From Pseudocolwellia agarivorans (GTDB lineage: Bacteria; Pseudomonadota; Gammaproteobacteria; Enterobacterales; Alteromonadaceae), in the NCBI RefSeq assembly GCF_002000085.1, contig NZ_MUZU01000005.1, forward strand, positions 248,001 to 312,000: a stretch of DNA of 64,000 nucleotides. The letters run 5' to 3'. The position numbers and the translations under genes were made by a program. The notes beneath the pieces were generated by a model. The model did not search any database, was not told the origin of the DNA, and was given only the letters and a program-made list of their open reading frames with translations. Numbering within the stretch: the stretch's first letter is position 1; every line of letters starts with the position of its first letter. Positions 52,770 to 61,161 of the stretch are shown here, in pieces.

Positions 52770-53225
52770 ATGAAAGTTTATAAATCAGAAACACATATAC
52801 GAGTTATTGAAACTATCTTAGAAATAGCCATAAAAATAATTGTTATTTATTTAAGTTATGGGATTTTCATTAAACTTGGTGATTATTTTTTAGGGGCTAA
52901 TGACGTAAACAATTTAGCTTATAGTTTATTAATACTCCCCATACTTTATACACTAAAAAACGTCTCAAAAGTGATTGAGCCATACACCGTAAAAATTGAA
53001 GCGGATGATAAAAAAGTGACGGTAACAAGAGGCCTTAATCTTAAAGTTGAAGATACGTTAGAGTATAAGCATATTGATAATTACGAGCTTAGAACGACAT
53101 TCTCAGGACGTTTATTTAATTATGGTGATGTTTATCTTTATTCAGCTGGCGGCCTAGTAGAAATACCTTATATCAAAGATCCCAAAGCATTTATTGAAAC
53201 TTTGAATAGTAACCGCACCCCCTAA
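52770..53225 (+). CDS. PH-domain (YdbS-like) membrane protein
   Basis: 151 residues. Two transmembrane helices (about 15-36 and 47-62) then a bacterial PH-like domain (about 72-145; VTVTRGLNLKVEDTLEYKHIDNYELR and DVYLYSAGG). Two bases after the primase-helicase, so in the same operon. Membrane PH proteins on mobile elements are sometimes defence or superinfection factors, but nothing here decides that. Confidence 0.6.
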   Translation: MKVYKSETHIRVIETILEIAIKIIVIYLSYGIFIKLGDYFLGANDVNNLAYSLLILPILYTLKNVSKVIEPYTVKIEADDKKVTVTRGLNLKVEDTLEYKHIDNYELRTTFSGRLFNYGDVYLYSAGGLVEIPYIKDPKAFIETLNSNRTP

Positions 53226-53512
53226 AAAAAGTGCAAAGTTAACAAAGTTAGAAAAGCTAAATAATGAGCCCTGAATAATAGCAGTAAATTAGCCACTCTT
53301 TGTGTATTTGTTGCTAACTTGAACACGCTACAGGGCTTATTTTTACTTAGTTTCTTAAACTTTGTAAACTTCTTATATTTATTTAACTTTCGATATATTT
53401 GATACTTTTTATATACTTTAGAGGGTATCAACTTTAACAAAAGCAAAGACTGGCTAATTATCTAATAACCTAACTTTCGCCTATTTTTCGTATAAAGCTC
53501 AAAGGTAACAAC
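53226..53512. other. Non-coding region with a 40-bp imperfect inverted repeat
   Basis: Arms 53235-53273 and 53331-53371 pair over about 40 bases (CAGGGCT core, AACTTTGT outer), with a 57-bp loop. AT-rich outside the CAGGGCT core. It lies after the replication operon and before the zinc-ribbon gene, a place where origins or regulatory RNAs occur. A 74-residue minus-strand frame here is dismissed as chance. Confidence 0.5.
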
Positions 53513-54115
53513 ATGCCTACAGGTTTCCATTCTGGAAGAAAACAAACCCGTTCATACATTGGCGAATATCATCGTATCTATGCTAAATCATTCAAATGCT
53601 TAATTGATAGTGAGCTTGGTAATTATCAGATAGACAGTGCAAACTTAGATAAAGAACATTGTCAGTTTTCATTGATAGAGTCTGAAGAATGGCCGCGTGT
53701 GATGATATTTACTATTAAAGAAAAGAAAATACCTATTCCACTTCAACAAGACAATAGAAGCGCCAGCAGTAAGCTTTATTTGGTTTGCCCTTGTTGTGTT
53801 AAACAAAGAGAAAGCCTATACGTTTTAAAGTATTTATTCGCCTGTAGAGCGTGCGCTAATTTACACTATGGTTCTCAAAGTGAAAGTAAAGCAGAACGAC
53901 TGGCTAGGCGAATAAGAAAACAACGCGCTTTAATTTGGGGCTATGATTGGATCGATAGAGATAACCTATTTGAACAATCTTATTACTGGCCTAAACCTAA
54001 AGGTATTAATTGGAGCACTTATTATAAAAAACGCATGAAGCTTAATGAACTAGAGAAAGAATATTGGGGGATATCGAGAGTTCAAATGGAAAGAATATTA
54101 AATAGGTCTAATTAA
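53513..54115 (+). CDS. Zinc-ribbon island protein
   Basis: 200 residues. A single zinc site from two CxxC pairs (VCPCC at about 104 and ACRAC at about 122), followed by LHYGSQSESKAERLARRIRK and a basic helical C-terminus. I recognise this as the small zinc-ribbon family often carried on integrative elements of proteobacteria; its function is not known to me. Probably nucleic-acid-binding. Confidence 0.7.
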   Translation: MPTGFHSGRKQTRSYIGEYHRIYAKSFKCLIDSELGNYQIDSANLDKEHCQFSLIESEEWPRVMIFTIKEKKIPIPLQQDNRSASSKLYLVCPCCVKQRESLYVLKYLFACRACANLHYGSQSESKAERLARRIRKQRALIWGYDWIDRDNLFEQSYYWPKPKGINWSTYYKKRMKLNELEKEYWGISRVQMERILNRSN

Positions 54116-54200
54116 CCTAAATTTATAAACAATCAGTACTTAAGTGGTAAGTAAAAAAATACAAACCACTTAATTTTATCTTTTATCTCTAGATTTAAAC

Positions 54201-54977
54201 TTAAAAAGGTTCAAGCAGGGTAAAGCTGATATGTGTTGAATCAGCTTTTTCAACACTAAATTTAGCATTTTTATATGCGTAAATGCCACCTGCTTTGTAA
54301 TCTAAACTTACTTCTTGAGTGAAGGCTGCTCTAGCTAACCATTCTTCCGTAAACTCTTTATAAACGAATTTGATTTGCCCGCCAGCGACACCGACATAAG
54401 TTAAGGTAATATGTATTCCTGATGTTTTTTCAGTTTTTAAGTAAGCTATAGATTCTCCATTTTCACCGATTATCGGTGATATCAGTTTAGCTTGATAAAC
54501 TTTGGAAGAATTGGGATACCAGCTCCAAAAAAACTCTGTCGCTTTTGTTGAGCCTGTTGGTATAAATAGGCCACCATAGCCCTTTTTTGTTCCAGATAAC
54601 CCCGATAAAGACGATGGAGCAGAATAATAACTGCCTTCGGATGATCTGTTACGTAGACGATAATCACCGCTTGGAAGAGAAAACTCAAACGTTTTCATTT
54701 TGTGCTGTACTGTTGTGATGGTATTTTTTTTAATATGGAACGATTCAAGCTGAAGTCCTGAAGGCTCCTTTAAATTATCCCCAGCTGTCAGCATAATATC
54801 ACCAACACTTACTGTTATTTTTACGGGGACAAAATCTTTTTCAGGAATAACTTTAGGTGTAACCTCATTACCTAGATAGACTGAACGAAGTTGGGTTGAG
54901 CATGAAGCGAGAAAAACAGTAAATCCTATTAACAATACACACGGTATAAATTTTTTGATCATCCTTGTAGTACCCAT
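54201..54977 (-). CDS. Lipoprotein of unknown function on the island
   Basis: 258 residues. Signal peptide with lipobox FLASCST (Cys near 26 from Met1; a second start at Met6 would be shorter). Mature part rich in beta strands. The only minus-strand gene in the island, so likely its own cargo unit. Surface or envelope lipoproteins of this kind can act as phage-exclusion or conversion factors, which is speculation. No family recognised. Confidence 0.65.
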   Translation of the reverse strand: MGTTRMIKKFIPCVLLIGFTVFLASCSTQLRSVYLGNEVTPKVIPEKDFVPVKITVSVGDIMLTAGDNLKEPSGLQLESFHIKKNTITTVQHKMKTFEFSLPSGDYRLRNRSSEGSYYSAPSSLSGLSGTKKGYGGLFIPTGSTKATEFFWSWYPNSSKVYQAKLISPIIGENGESIAYLKTEKTSGIHITLTYVGVAGGQIKFVYKEFTEEWLARAAFTQEVSLDYKAGGIYAYKNAKFSVEKADSTHISFTLLEPF

Positions 54978-55182
54978 AAGTTTATAAATTCAAAATATTA
55001 ATTTTTTATTTATAGCAATATAGCTAACTTAATCCTTATACTCAACAATATACTAGTTTCTATAAATTATAAAAATTGCTGTTAAATTTTGTTAATGATT
55101 TATCAATAAAGTAGTACCAAATGTAGTACTGTTAAAGCATTTTTCTTGGCGGTTTATATATTATAAAGGCTTACGCTAGTTA
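54978..55182. other. Right-end region with GTAGTAC repeat pair
   Basis: Heptamers GTAGTAC at 55111-55117 and 55123-55129, 12 bp apart as at the left end, 54 bp before attR. The 22-bp block around them matches the left block at 19 positions. Otherwise AT-rich and non-coding. Confidence 0.7.
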
Positions 55183-55205
55183 TTCGATTCCTGCCGAGAG
55201 CGCCA
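55183..55205. repeat. attR (duplicated tRNA-Arg 3' end)
   Basis: Exact 23-bp copy of the tRNA-Arg 3' end, with no 5' half of a tRNA before it; it is the remnant left by insertion and is not a gene. Confidence 0.95.
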
Positions 55206-55356
55206 TTTCTTGCCAAAAGACTAATTTATCAGCCAAAATTATCGTGTATTACCTGCTAAACGTAGAAAATGTAACATATTAACGGTAGTATGTTGTTAGT
55301 GATTAGAAGGGCTTACGTGTTTATCTATTCTTTAAAAACACACATGGTGATTGGTA
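55206..55356. other. Chromosomal leader of prsK
   Basis: Non-coding, 151 bp between attR and prsK. It presumably followed tRNA-Arg directly before the island arrived. No clear promoter hexamers were picked out. Confidence 0.4.
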
Positions 55357-57387
55357 ATGGATTCAATTGGTTTTTTAGGCTTCGCTTTTGCAAGTTTTTC
55401 ATATGTTATTTTTACCTTACTGCTCTTTGCTGCGCGAAATAATACACTTTTAGCAAGATGTATTATTATTTGTGCCATTTCTACTCTTACCGCTAATCTT
55501 GTCGCGGCTCTTCAAATAAAATTTGGATTCACTTTGCAATGGGTTATGGTGGCTGATGGCTTTAAAATAGCTTGTTGGTCTATTCTGATCCTTATATGTA
55601 ATACAGAAGAAACGACGTTCCGAAAATTATTTGCTAATAAGTATATAAAAAAATATTGTTTGATTTGGGTAGCTTTAATGACCAGTTGTTGGTTTCTTAC
55701 CTATTCATTACATTTTTCTTATGAGTATTTATTTTTATTATTTATTGTTCTTAATCTATGGACGCTGGTTTTATTAGAGCAATTATATCGGAGTGCTAAT
55801 TCTCAGGTGCGTTGGGCTATATGGCCTCTTGTTATAGGTATTGCGAGCGTATCGTTGTTTGATTTTGTGCTATACGCACAAGCTATGATGGTTCAACGAC
55901 TCGATTTCAATTTTTGGTTCAGTCGAGGGTTTATCGCCATTGTTGCAGTTCCGTTATTAATGCTGACTACTCGAAGAATCAAAAATGGTTCAGTAAGAAT
56001 TTTTGTATCACGTAATGTTGTATTTTATAGCTCAATGTTAATGATTGCTGGCTTATATTTAATTGTTATGGCCACTGTTGGTTATGTATTAAGTTATTTG
56101 GGCGGTAGGTGGGGCTCTGTATTTAGTGTTGGGTTTTTAGTCTTAGGTGGTATTGTATTGGTCGCTTTGCTCGCAACTGAAACGTTACGGAGAAATGTTA
56201 AGGTATTTATTACTAAAAACTTTTTTGCTAATAAATACGAATATAGAGATGAGTGGCTAAACCTTATAGGTAAGATTGAAAGTAGTGATGCTGAAAATAA
56301 TTATCAGATGGCTACTCAGATCATGATGTCTAAAACCGGTGCGCAGTATGGCGCGATTGTAAAACAAATTACCAATACACAATTTGAAACTAAGTATTCA
56401 TCAGGTTTAGAATTTGAAGATATTTTTGTACCACAACTTATTCATTTGTGTCATTTCTGTAAACGAGAAGGTTGGATTGTCGACTTAACAGAATACTCAG
56501 AAACTCCTAGTGTTTATCCTGATTTATCTTTAAATTTATTACAATGGCAAGATAAAAACATTTCGGTTGTGGTCCCTATTTTTATTGCAAAAGAATTCTA
56601 TGGTCTATTTGTTTTAGCAACCGATAAAGAGCTGTCAAAATTCAATTGGGAAGACCGCGATTTGTTTTTTGCTATATCTCAGCAATTGGGTAATGTTTTA
56701 TCTTTACATGAAGCGAATGACAAAATAGCAGAGTCTAAACAGTTTGATGCCTTTAATCGTATGTCAGCATTCCTTGTTCACGACTTAAAAAATATTCAAG
56801 CGCAGCTCGCATTAATTACTAACAATGCTGAAAAGCATAGAGATAATCCTGAATTTGTTGATGATGTTTTTGAAACGGTAGAATCAGCCACTGAACGTTT
56901 AGATAAAGTATTATCGCAATTACGCAATAAACAAGTCGCTCAAGTTAAAAGTAATACCGTTAATGTGAATACTGTATTAGAACAAGTTGTTGCCCAAAGA
57001 AATGTAAAAAAACCATTAGTAGAATATATTTCAGCGGGCGATCTTATGGTAACTGCTGATAAAGATGTTTTATTTTCTGTGCTAAATCATTTAATACAAA
57101 ATGCTCAAGAAGCTACGCTGGATGATGGCTGGATAAAAGTTAATTTAAGCAGTGTTTCAAATGACATTCAAATCGTTATTGAAGATAATGGTTGCGGTAT
57201 GTCTAAGTCGTTTATTGAAAAGCGTTTATTTAAACCTTTTGACACCACTAAAGGTAATGCCGGAATGGGCATAGGTGTTTATGAAGCTAAACAATTTATA
57301 GAAAGTATTTCAGGGGTTATTAAGGTGGAAAGTGAAGAAGGTGTTGGCAGTAAATTTATCGTTAACATACCTGCAACTCACAATTAA
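55357..57387 (+). CDS. prsK: PEP-CTERM system histidine kinase PrsK
   Basis: About 676 residues. The ATG at 55357 is chosen with GGTG upstream. Many transmembrane helices in the first ~290 residues, a GAF-like domain (about 300-440), then a kinase with FLVHDLKNIQAQL (phosphoacceptor His) and HATPase_c with EDNGCGMS and GMGIGVYEA. This arrangement is PrsK, partner of PrsR in exosortase/PEP-CTERM systems, and controls exopolysaccharide and PEP-CTERM genes. Upstream of prsR by 43 bp. Confidence 0.92.
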   Translation: MDSIGFLGFAFASFSYVIFTLLLFAARNNTLLARCIIICAISTLTANLVAALQIKFGFTLQWVMVADGFKIACWSILILICNTEETTFRKLFANKYIKKYCLIWVALMTSCWFLTYSLHFSYEYLFLLFIVLNLWTLVLLEQLYRSANSQVRWAIWPLVIGIASVSLFDFVLYAQAMMVQRLDFNFWFSRGFIAIVAVPLLMLTTRRIKNGSVRIFVSRNVVFYSSMLMIAGLYLIVMATVGYVLSYLGGRWGSVFSVGFLVLGGIVLVALLATETLRRNVKVFITKNFFANKYEYRDEWLNLIGKIESSDAENNYQMATQIMMSKTGAQYGAIVKQITNTQFETKYSSGLEFEDIFVPQLIHLCHFCKREGWIVDLTEYSETPSVYPDLSLNLLQWQDKNISVVVPIFIAKEFYGLFVLATDKELSKFNWEDRDLFFAISQQLGNVLSLHEANDKIAESKQFDAFNRMSAFLVHDLKNIQAQLALITNNAEKHRDNPEFVDDVFETVESATERLDKVLSQLRNKQVAQVKSNTVNVNTVLEQVVAQRNVKKPLVEYISAGDLMVTADKDVLFSVLNHLIQNAQEATLDDGWIKVNLSSVSNDIQIVIEDNGCGMSKSFIEKRLFKPFDTTKGNAGMGIGVYEAKQFIESISGVIKVESEEGVGSKFIVNIPATHN

Positions 57388-57430
57388 ATTAAACGAACAA
57401 TAATAAGTATAAAGTAAGGGTTCTTTCTAA

Positions 57431-58780
57431 ATGGAAAAATTATTAATCATTGATGATGACAAGGGTATTCAAAAGCAGCTTAAGTGGAGCTTATCTGATT
57501 ACGATGTCGTCTTGGCGGGGGATAGAGAAAGTGCAATTGCTGCGGTAAGGCGCTTTGAACCTAAAGTTGTTACCTTAGATTTAGGTTTACCACCAGATGA
57601 GGCTAATGCTTCTGAAGGTTTAGCTGCTCTTCAAGAAATTTTAACTATAGCACCGCATACAAAAGTCATCGTTATTACTGGTAATGATGATCGAACAAAT
57701 GCATTAAAAGCTATAGCTGCAGGTGCATACGATTTTTATCAAAAACCTATCGAGTCAGAAGTTATTAATGTCATTATTTCTCGTGCATTTAGTGTCGCTG
57801 CTATTGAAGAAGAAAATAGACTTATGCGTTCAGTGGCTGGTAGTGATATAGGTATAATAGGTAATAGTGCAGCAATAGATAGATTGCGTACTATGGTTAA
57901 ACGTATTGCTCCTACGCAAATTACAGCGTTACTTTTAGGCGAAAGTGGTACAGGTAAAGAAGTTACTGCAAATGCAGTTCATTTAGCGAGTGATAGAAAA
58001 GATAAACCTTTTATTGCTATTAACTGTGCCTCAATCCCTGAAACGTTATTAGAAAGTGAATTGTTTGGTTTTGAAAAAGGCGCTTTTACAGGCGCACACA
58101 AAACCACTAAAGGTAAAATTGAATGTGCTGAAGGTGGAACACTATTTTTAGATGAAATTGGTGATATGCCTTTTAATCTTCAAGCTAAACTCTTACGTTT
58201 TTTACAAGAAAAGCAAATAGAGCGCTTAGGTGGACGGCAAGAGATTTCAGTGGATGTAAGGGTGGTTTGTGCAACCAACCAGAATCTTGAAGAGATGGTA
58301 AAAGAGAAAACCTTTAGGGAAGATTTATTTTACCGAGTGAGTGAAATTACGCTAAATATTCCGCCTCTTAGAGATAGAGATGAAGACGTACTTATTTTAG
58401 CTCAATATTTTTTACAGCGTTACGCTCAAGAATATAAAAGTAATGTAAAAAGCTTTTCTGATGATGGCTTTAGTGCCATTAAGAGTCATAGGTGGCCAGG
58501 AAACATTCGCGAGTTGCAAAACAAAGTAAAAAGCTCAGTTATTATGTGTACAGGTACACAAGTTACCGCGATGGATTTAGGCTTTTTTGACCACGAGGAT
58601 TCAGAATTTGAATTGTCGTTAAATTTACGTACTGTTCGTGAACAAGCTGAATCTATTGCTATTAAGAAAGCGTACTCACTGTCTGAAGCTAATATGTCGA
58701 AAACAGCTGAGTTGCTTGGTGTAACCAGACCAACCTTATATTCTTTAATCGAAAAATATAATTTAAACTTAGGGGATTAA
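57431..58780 (+). CDS. prsR: PEP-CTERM response regulator PrsR (sigma-54 dependent)
   Basis: 449 residues. Receiver with Asp50 (TLDLGLPP), a sigma-54 AAA+ domain with Walker A GESGTGKE (170-177) and GAFTGA (217-222), and a C-terminal Fis-type helix-turn-helix (KTAELLGVTRPTLYSLIEKY). It activates sigma-54 promoters of PEP-CTERM genes; the matrixin at 2.5-3.2 kb is a possible target. Follows prsK. Confidence 0.95.
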   Translation: MEKLLIIDDDKGIQKQLKWSLSDYDVVLAGDRESAIAAVRRFEPKVVTLDLGLPPDEANASEGLAALQEILTIAPHTKVIVITGNDDRTNALKAIAAGAYDFYQKPIESEVINVIISRAFSVAAIEEENRLMRSVAGSDIGIIGNSAAIDRLRTMVKRIAPTQITALLLGESGTGKEVTANAVHLASDRKDKPFIAINCASIPETLLESELFGFEKGAFTGAHKTTKGKIECAEGGTLFLDEIGDMPFNLQAKLLRFLQEKQIERLGGRQEISVDVRVVCATNQNLEEMVKEKTFREDLFYRVSEITLNIPPLRDRDEDVLILAQYFLQRYAQEYKSNVKSFSDDGFSAIKSHRWPGNIRELQNKVKSSVIMCTGTQVTAMDLGFFDHEDSEFELSLNLRTVREQAESIAIKKAYSLSEANMSKTAELLGVTRPTLYSLIEKYNLNLGD

Positions 58781-58914
58781 CTCTCTTATGACGCTAAAAT
58801 TGATAAGTTATTCATAATTTGTAACAAATGCCTAGGCATTGTCACAAAGGAGCTTTGTAACTTTAGCGCTTTTTCATTTATATTTACCTCATAGTAAAAA
58901 CAGAGAGCACTCTT

Positions 58915-59640
58915 ATGGGTCAAGAAACGCCAAAAATTTTAGTTGTTGATGATGATATGCGCCTTCGTGCATTACTTGAACGTTACCTGGTTGAGCAAGG
59001 TTATGTGGTGAGGAGCGCAGCAAACTCTGAACAAATGGATCGTTTATTAGAACGTGAGAATTTTCACTTATTAGTACTTGATCTAATGCTGCCAGGTGAA
59101 GATGGCTTATCTATTTGCCGTCGTTTACGCCAAAATTCTAGTGATATTCCTATTGTTATGCTTACCGCTAAAGGTGATGAAGTTGATCGTATTATTGGAT
59201 TAGAACTAGGCGCAGATGATTACATGCCTAAGCCTTTTAATCCTAGAGAGCTTTTAGCGCGCATTAAAGCGGTACTAAGACGAAAAGTGCAAGAAGCTCC
59301 CGGCGCTCCGAGCCTTGAAGAAAACATCATTTCGTTTGGTGAATACCAACTTAACCTAGCCACAAGAGAAATGCTTAAAGGTGATGTAAGTATGCCATTA
59401 ACGAGTGGTGAATTTGCAGTGTTAAAAGCACTTATTAGTCACCCAAGAGAGCCGCTTTCACGTGATAAGTTAATGAACCTTGCTCGTGGTAGAGATTATT
59501 CAGCTTTAGAAAGAAGCATAGATGTACAAGTATCACGCCTAAGGCGAATGCTTGAAGAAGACCCAGCTAAACCTCGCTATATTCAAACGGTTTGGGGTTT
59601 AGGTTATGTATTTGTACCCGAAGGAACCGGTGCAGCTTAA
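58915..59640 (+). CDS. ompR: Osmoregulatory response regulator OmpR
   Basis: 241 residues. Receiver with Asp56 (LVLDLMLP), Thr in MLTAKGD, Lys in YMPKPFNP; then the winged-helix effector (SIDVQVSRLRRMLEED, YIQTVWGLGYVF). Length and sequence are those of OmpR. It controls porin and other genes with EnvZ. Separated from envZ by 117 bp that contain a strong hairpin. Confidence 0.95.
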   Translation: MGQETPKILVVDDDMRLRALLERYLVEQGYVVRSAANSEQMDRLLERENFHLLVLDLMLPGEDGLSICRRLRQNSSDIPIVMLTAKGDEVDRIIGLELGADDYMPKPFNPRELLARIKAVLRRKVQEAPGAPSLEENIISFGEYQLNLATREMLKGDVSMPLTSGEFAVLKALISHPREPLSRDKLMNLARGRDYSALERSIDVQVSRLRRMLEEDPAKPRYIQTVWGLGYVFVPEGTGAA

Positions 59641-59653
59641 TATTATCTAGTAA

Positions 59654-59677
59654 GAATGAGTGAACTTTCACTCATTC
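59654..59677 (+). repeat. Intercistronic hairpin between ompR and envZ
   Basis: Stem GAATGAGTGA/TCACTCATTC with a 4-nt loop, 13 bp past ompR. There is no U-tract. It may lower envZ expression or stabilise the ompR mRNA end. Confidence 0.5.
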
Positions 59678-59757
59678 CTTCAAATTACGAAGGTATCCTT
59701 TCTTCTTTTCTGAGTAAATTCGTGTAACCCATAGCCGTATTTAGGTACAACATTATT

Positions 59758-61050
59758 ATGAAAGTATTACCGCGCAGTGCATTTGGACAAACCGTATTAC
59801 TCATTGGTGTTCTACTTTTAGTTAATCAGGTTGTTTCTTACATTTCTATAGCGATCTATATTCTCCAACCCAATGCCCAACAAGTTAACCAGCTTCTAGC
59901 TAAACAAGTAAAAGCTGTATTTATTGATATTGATGATCCTGTATTAAGGCCAGCAATGGCAGAGGCTTTTCATAAGGAAACAGGCATAGGGGTTTATCGT
60001 GAAAAAGTGGCAATGAAACTGGGCTTGCAACATGCGATTCATTATCCCTTCCGTTCTGAAGAAATGACATTATTATTAGGTGGTCCAGCAGAAGTTCGTA
60101 TTTCTCAAGGTGATGAATACTTGTTTTGGATCAGACCTCCTCAGTCACCTAATTGGTGGGTTAAAATTCCACTAACAGGCTTAGAAGAAGAAAACTTATA
60201 CCCCTTGCTAGTAGTTTTAGTTATTTTAGGTGTACTAAGTGTTGCTGGAGGTTGGTTGTTTGTTAGGCAACTTAATAGGCCTTTAAAAGCATTGCAGCAT
60301 GCAGCCAAAGAAGTAGGGCGAGGTAATTTCCCTGAGCCTTTAAAGGAGAATGGGACCACTGAAGTTGTTGCTGTTACGCAAGCATTTAATCATATGTCAA
60401 AAGGGATATTGCAATTAGAGGATGATCGTAACTTGTTAATGGCAGGTATTTCTCATGACCTACGAACCCCATTAACGCGCATTCGATTAGCTACTGAAAT
60501 GATGTCTGCTGAGGATGAATTCTTTAAAGAAGGGATTGAAAGTGACATTGATGATATGAATAAAATTATTGATCAATTTATTGATTATATTCGTCATGAC
60601 ACTAAAGATACGGTTGAAATGAGCGATTTAAACGAGCTATTAAAGGAAGTAATACAGGCTGAAAAAGTTTCAAATCGCGTTATTACTTATACAGAAAAAT
60701 CAATCACACCTATTCCTATTCGTTATATTGCGATTAAAAGGGTTGTTGCGAACCTTATTCAAAATGCGCTGCGTTATAGCGATAACGATATTATGATTGA
60801 AATTGATGAATTCGTTAAACAAAAAAAGGTTTCATTTTCAGTTATCGATAAAGGACCAGGGATCCCAGAGCAAGAAATGTCACGTTTATTTCAACCTTTT
60901 ACTCAAGGAGATACAGCAAGAGGTGGAGAAGGTAGTGGCTTAGGTTTAGCAATAATCAAACGTATTGTTGATTCACATGGTGGTCTTGTTAAATTAACTA
61001 ATCTTGAAGAAGGTGGATTAAAAGCCACGGTTACTTTACCTATGAGCTGA
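59758..61050 (+). CDS. envZ: Osmosensor histidine kinase EnvZ
   Basis: 430 residues. Two transmembrane helices (about 10-35 and 148-168) around a periplasmic domain, a HAMP domain ([10 protein letters not shown]), His[18 protein letters not shown] (His233) and HATPase_c with NLIQNAL, DKGPGIP and GSGLGLAII. It phosphorylates and dephosphorylates OmpR. Followed by a terminator shared with pckA. Confidence 0.95.
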   Translation: MKVLPRSAFGQTVLLIGVLLLVNQVVSYISIAIYILQPNAQQVNQLLAKQVKAVFIDIDDPVLRPAMAEAFHKETGIGVYREKVAMKLGLQHAIHYPFRSEEMTLLLGGPAEVRISQGDEYLFWIRPPQSPNWWVKIPLTGLEEENLYPLLVVLVILGVLSVAGGWLFVRQLNRPLKALQHAAKEVGRGNFPEPLKENGTTEVVAVTQAFNHMSKGILQLEDDRNLLMAGISHDLRTPLTRIRLATEMMSAEDEFFKEGIESDIDDMNKIIDQFIDYIRHDTKDTVEMSDLNELLKEVIQAEKVSNRVITYTEKSITPIPIRYIAIKRVVANLIQNALRYSDNDIMIEIDEFVKQKKVSFSVIDKGPGIPEQEMSRLFQPFTQGDTARGGEGSGLGLAIIKRIVDSHGGLVKLTNLEEGGLKATVTLPMS

Positions 61051-61118
61051 TAATATCAGTCCTGTATACAAGCAAGTATATCTATTGATGAAGCTATAAA
61101 AGTTAAATACTTTATGAT

Positions 61119-61157
61119 AAAAAGCAGTATAAGTTTTGCACTTACACTGCTTTTTTT
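61119..61157. terminator. Bidirectional terminator between envZ and pckA
   Basis: Stem AGCAGTATAAGT/ACTTACACTGCT (one mismatch) flanked by A-run and T7, serving both the plus-strand envZ and the minus-strand pckA transcripts. Confidence 0.9.
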
Positions 61158-61161
61158 GGCT

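Larger units (their letters stand above)
46987..55205. mobile_element. Integrated genomic island at tRNA-Arg(CCG), phage-satellite-like
   Basis: Bounded by exact 23-bp direct repeats of the tRNA 3' end (46987-47009 and 55183-55205). Element length 8,196 bp (47010-55205). Content in order: integrase, coupled unknown protein, AlpA, winged-helix protein, 37-residue ORF, 103-residue ORF, primase-helicase, PH-domain membrane protein, zinc-ribbon protein and, on the other strand, a lipoprotein. There is no relaxase, type IV secretion, capsid, terminase or transposase gene. The int-alpA-primase/rep set is that of P4/PICI-type satellites; an autonomous integrative element without own transfer genes is the alternative. 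Confidence 0.92.

Noticed and set aside
53222-53446. Minus-strand 74-residue Lys/Leu-rich ORF in the island
   Set aside because: It coincides with a large inverted repeat in an AT-rich gap, lacks a ribosome-binding site and looks low-complexity.
55183-55205. A second tRNA-Arg gene at the right end of the island
   Set aside because: Only the last 23 nt are present; it is the attR duplication.
46987-55205. The island as an integrative conjugative element or a complete prophage
   Set aside because: No relaxase, coupling protein, type IV secretion, capsid, portal, tail or terminase gene is present.
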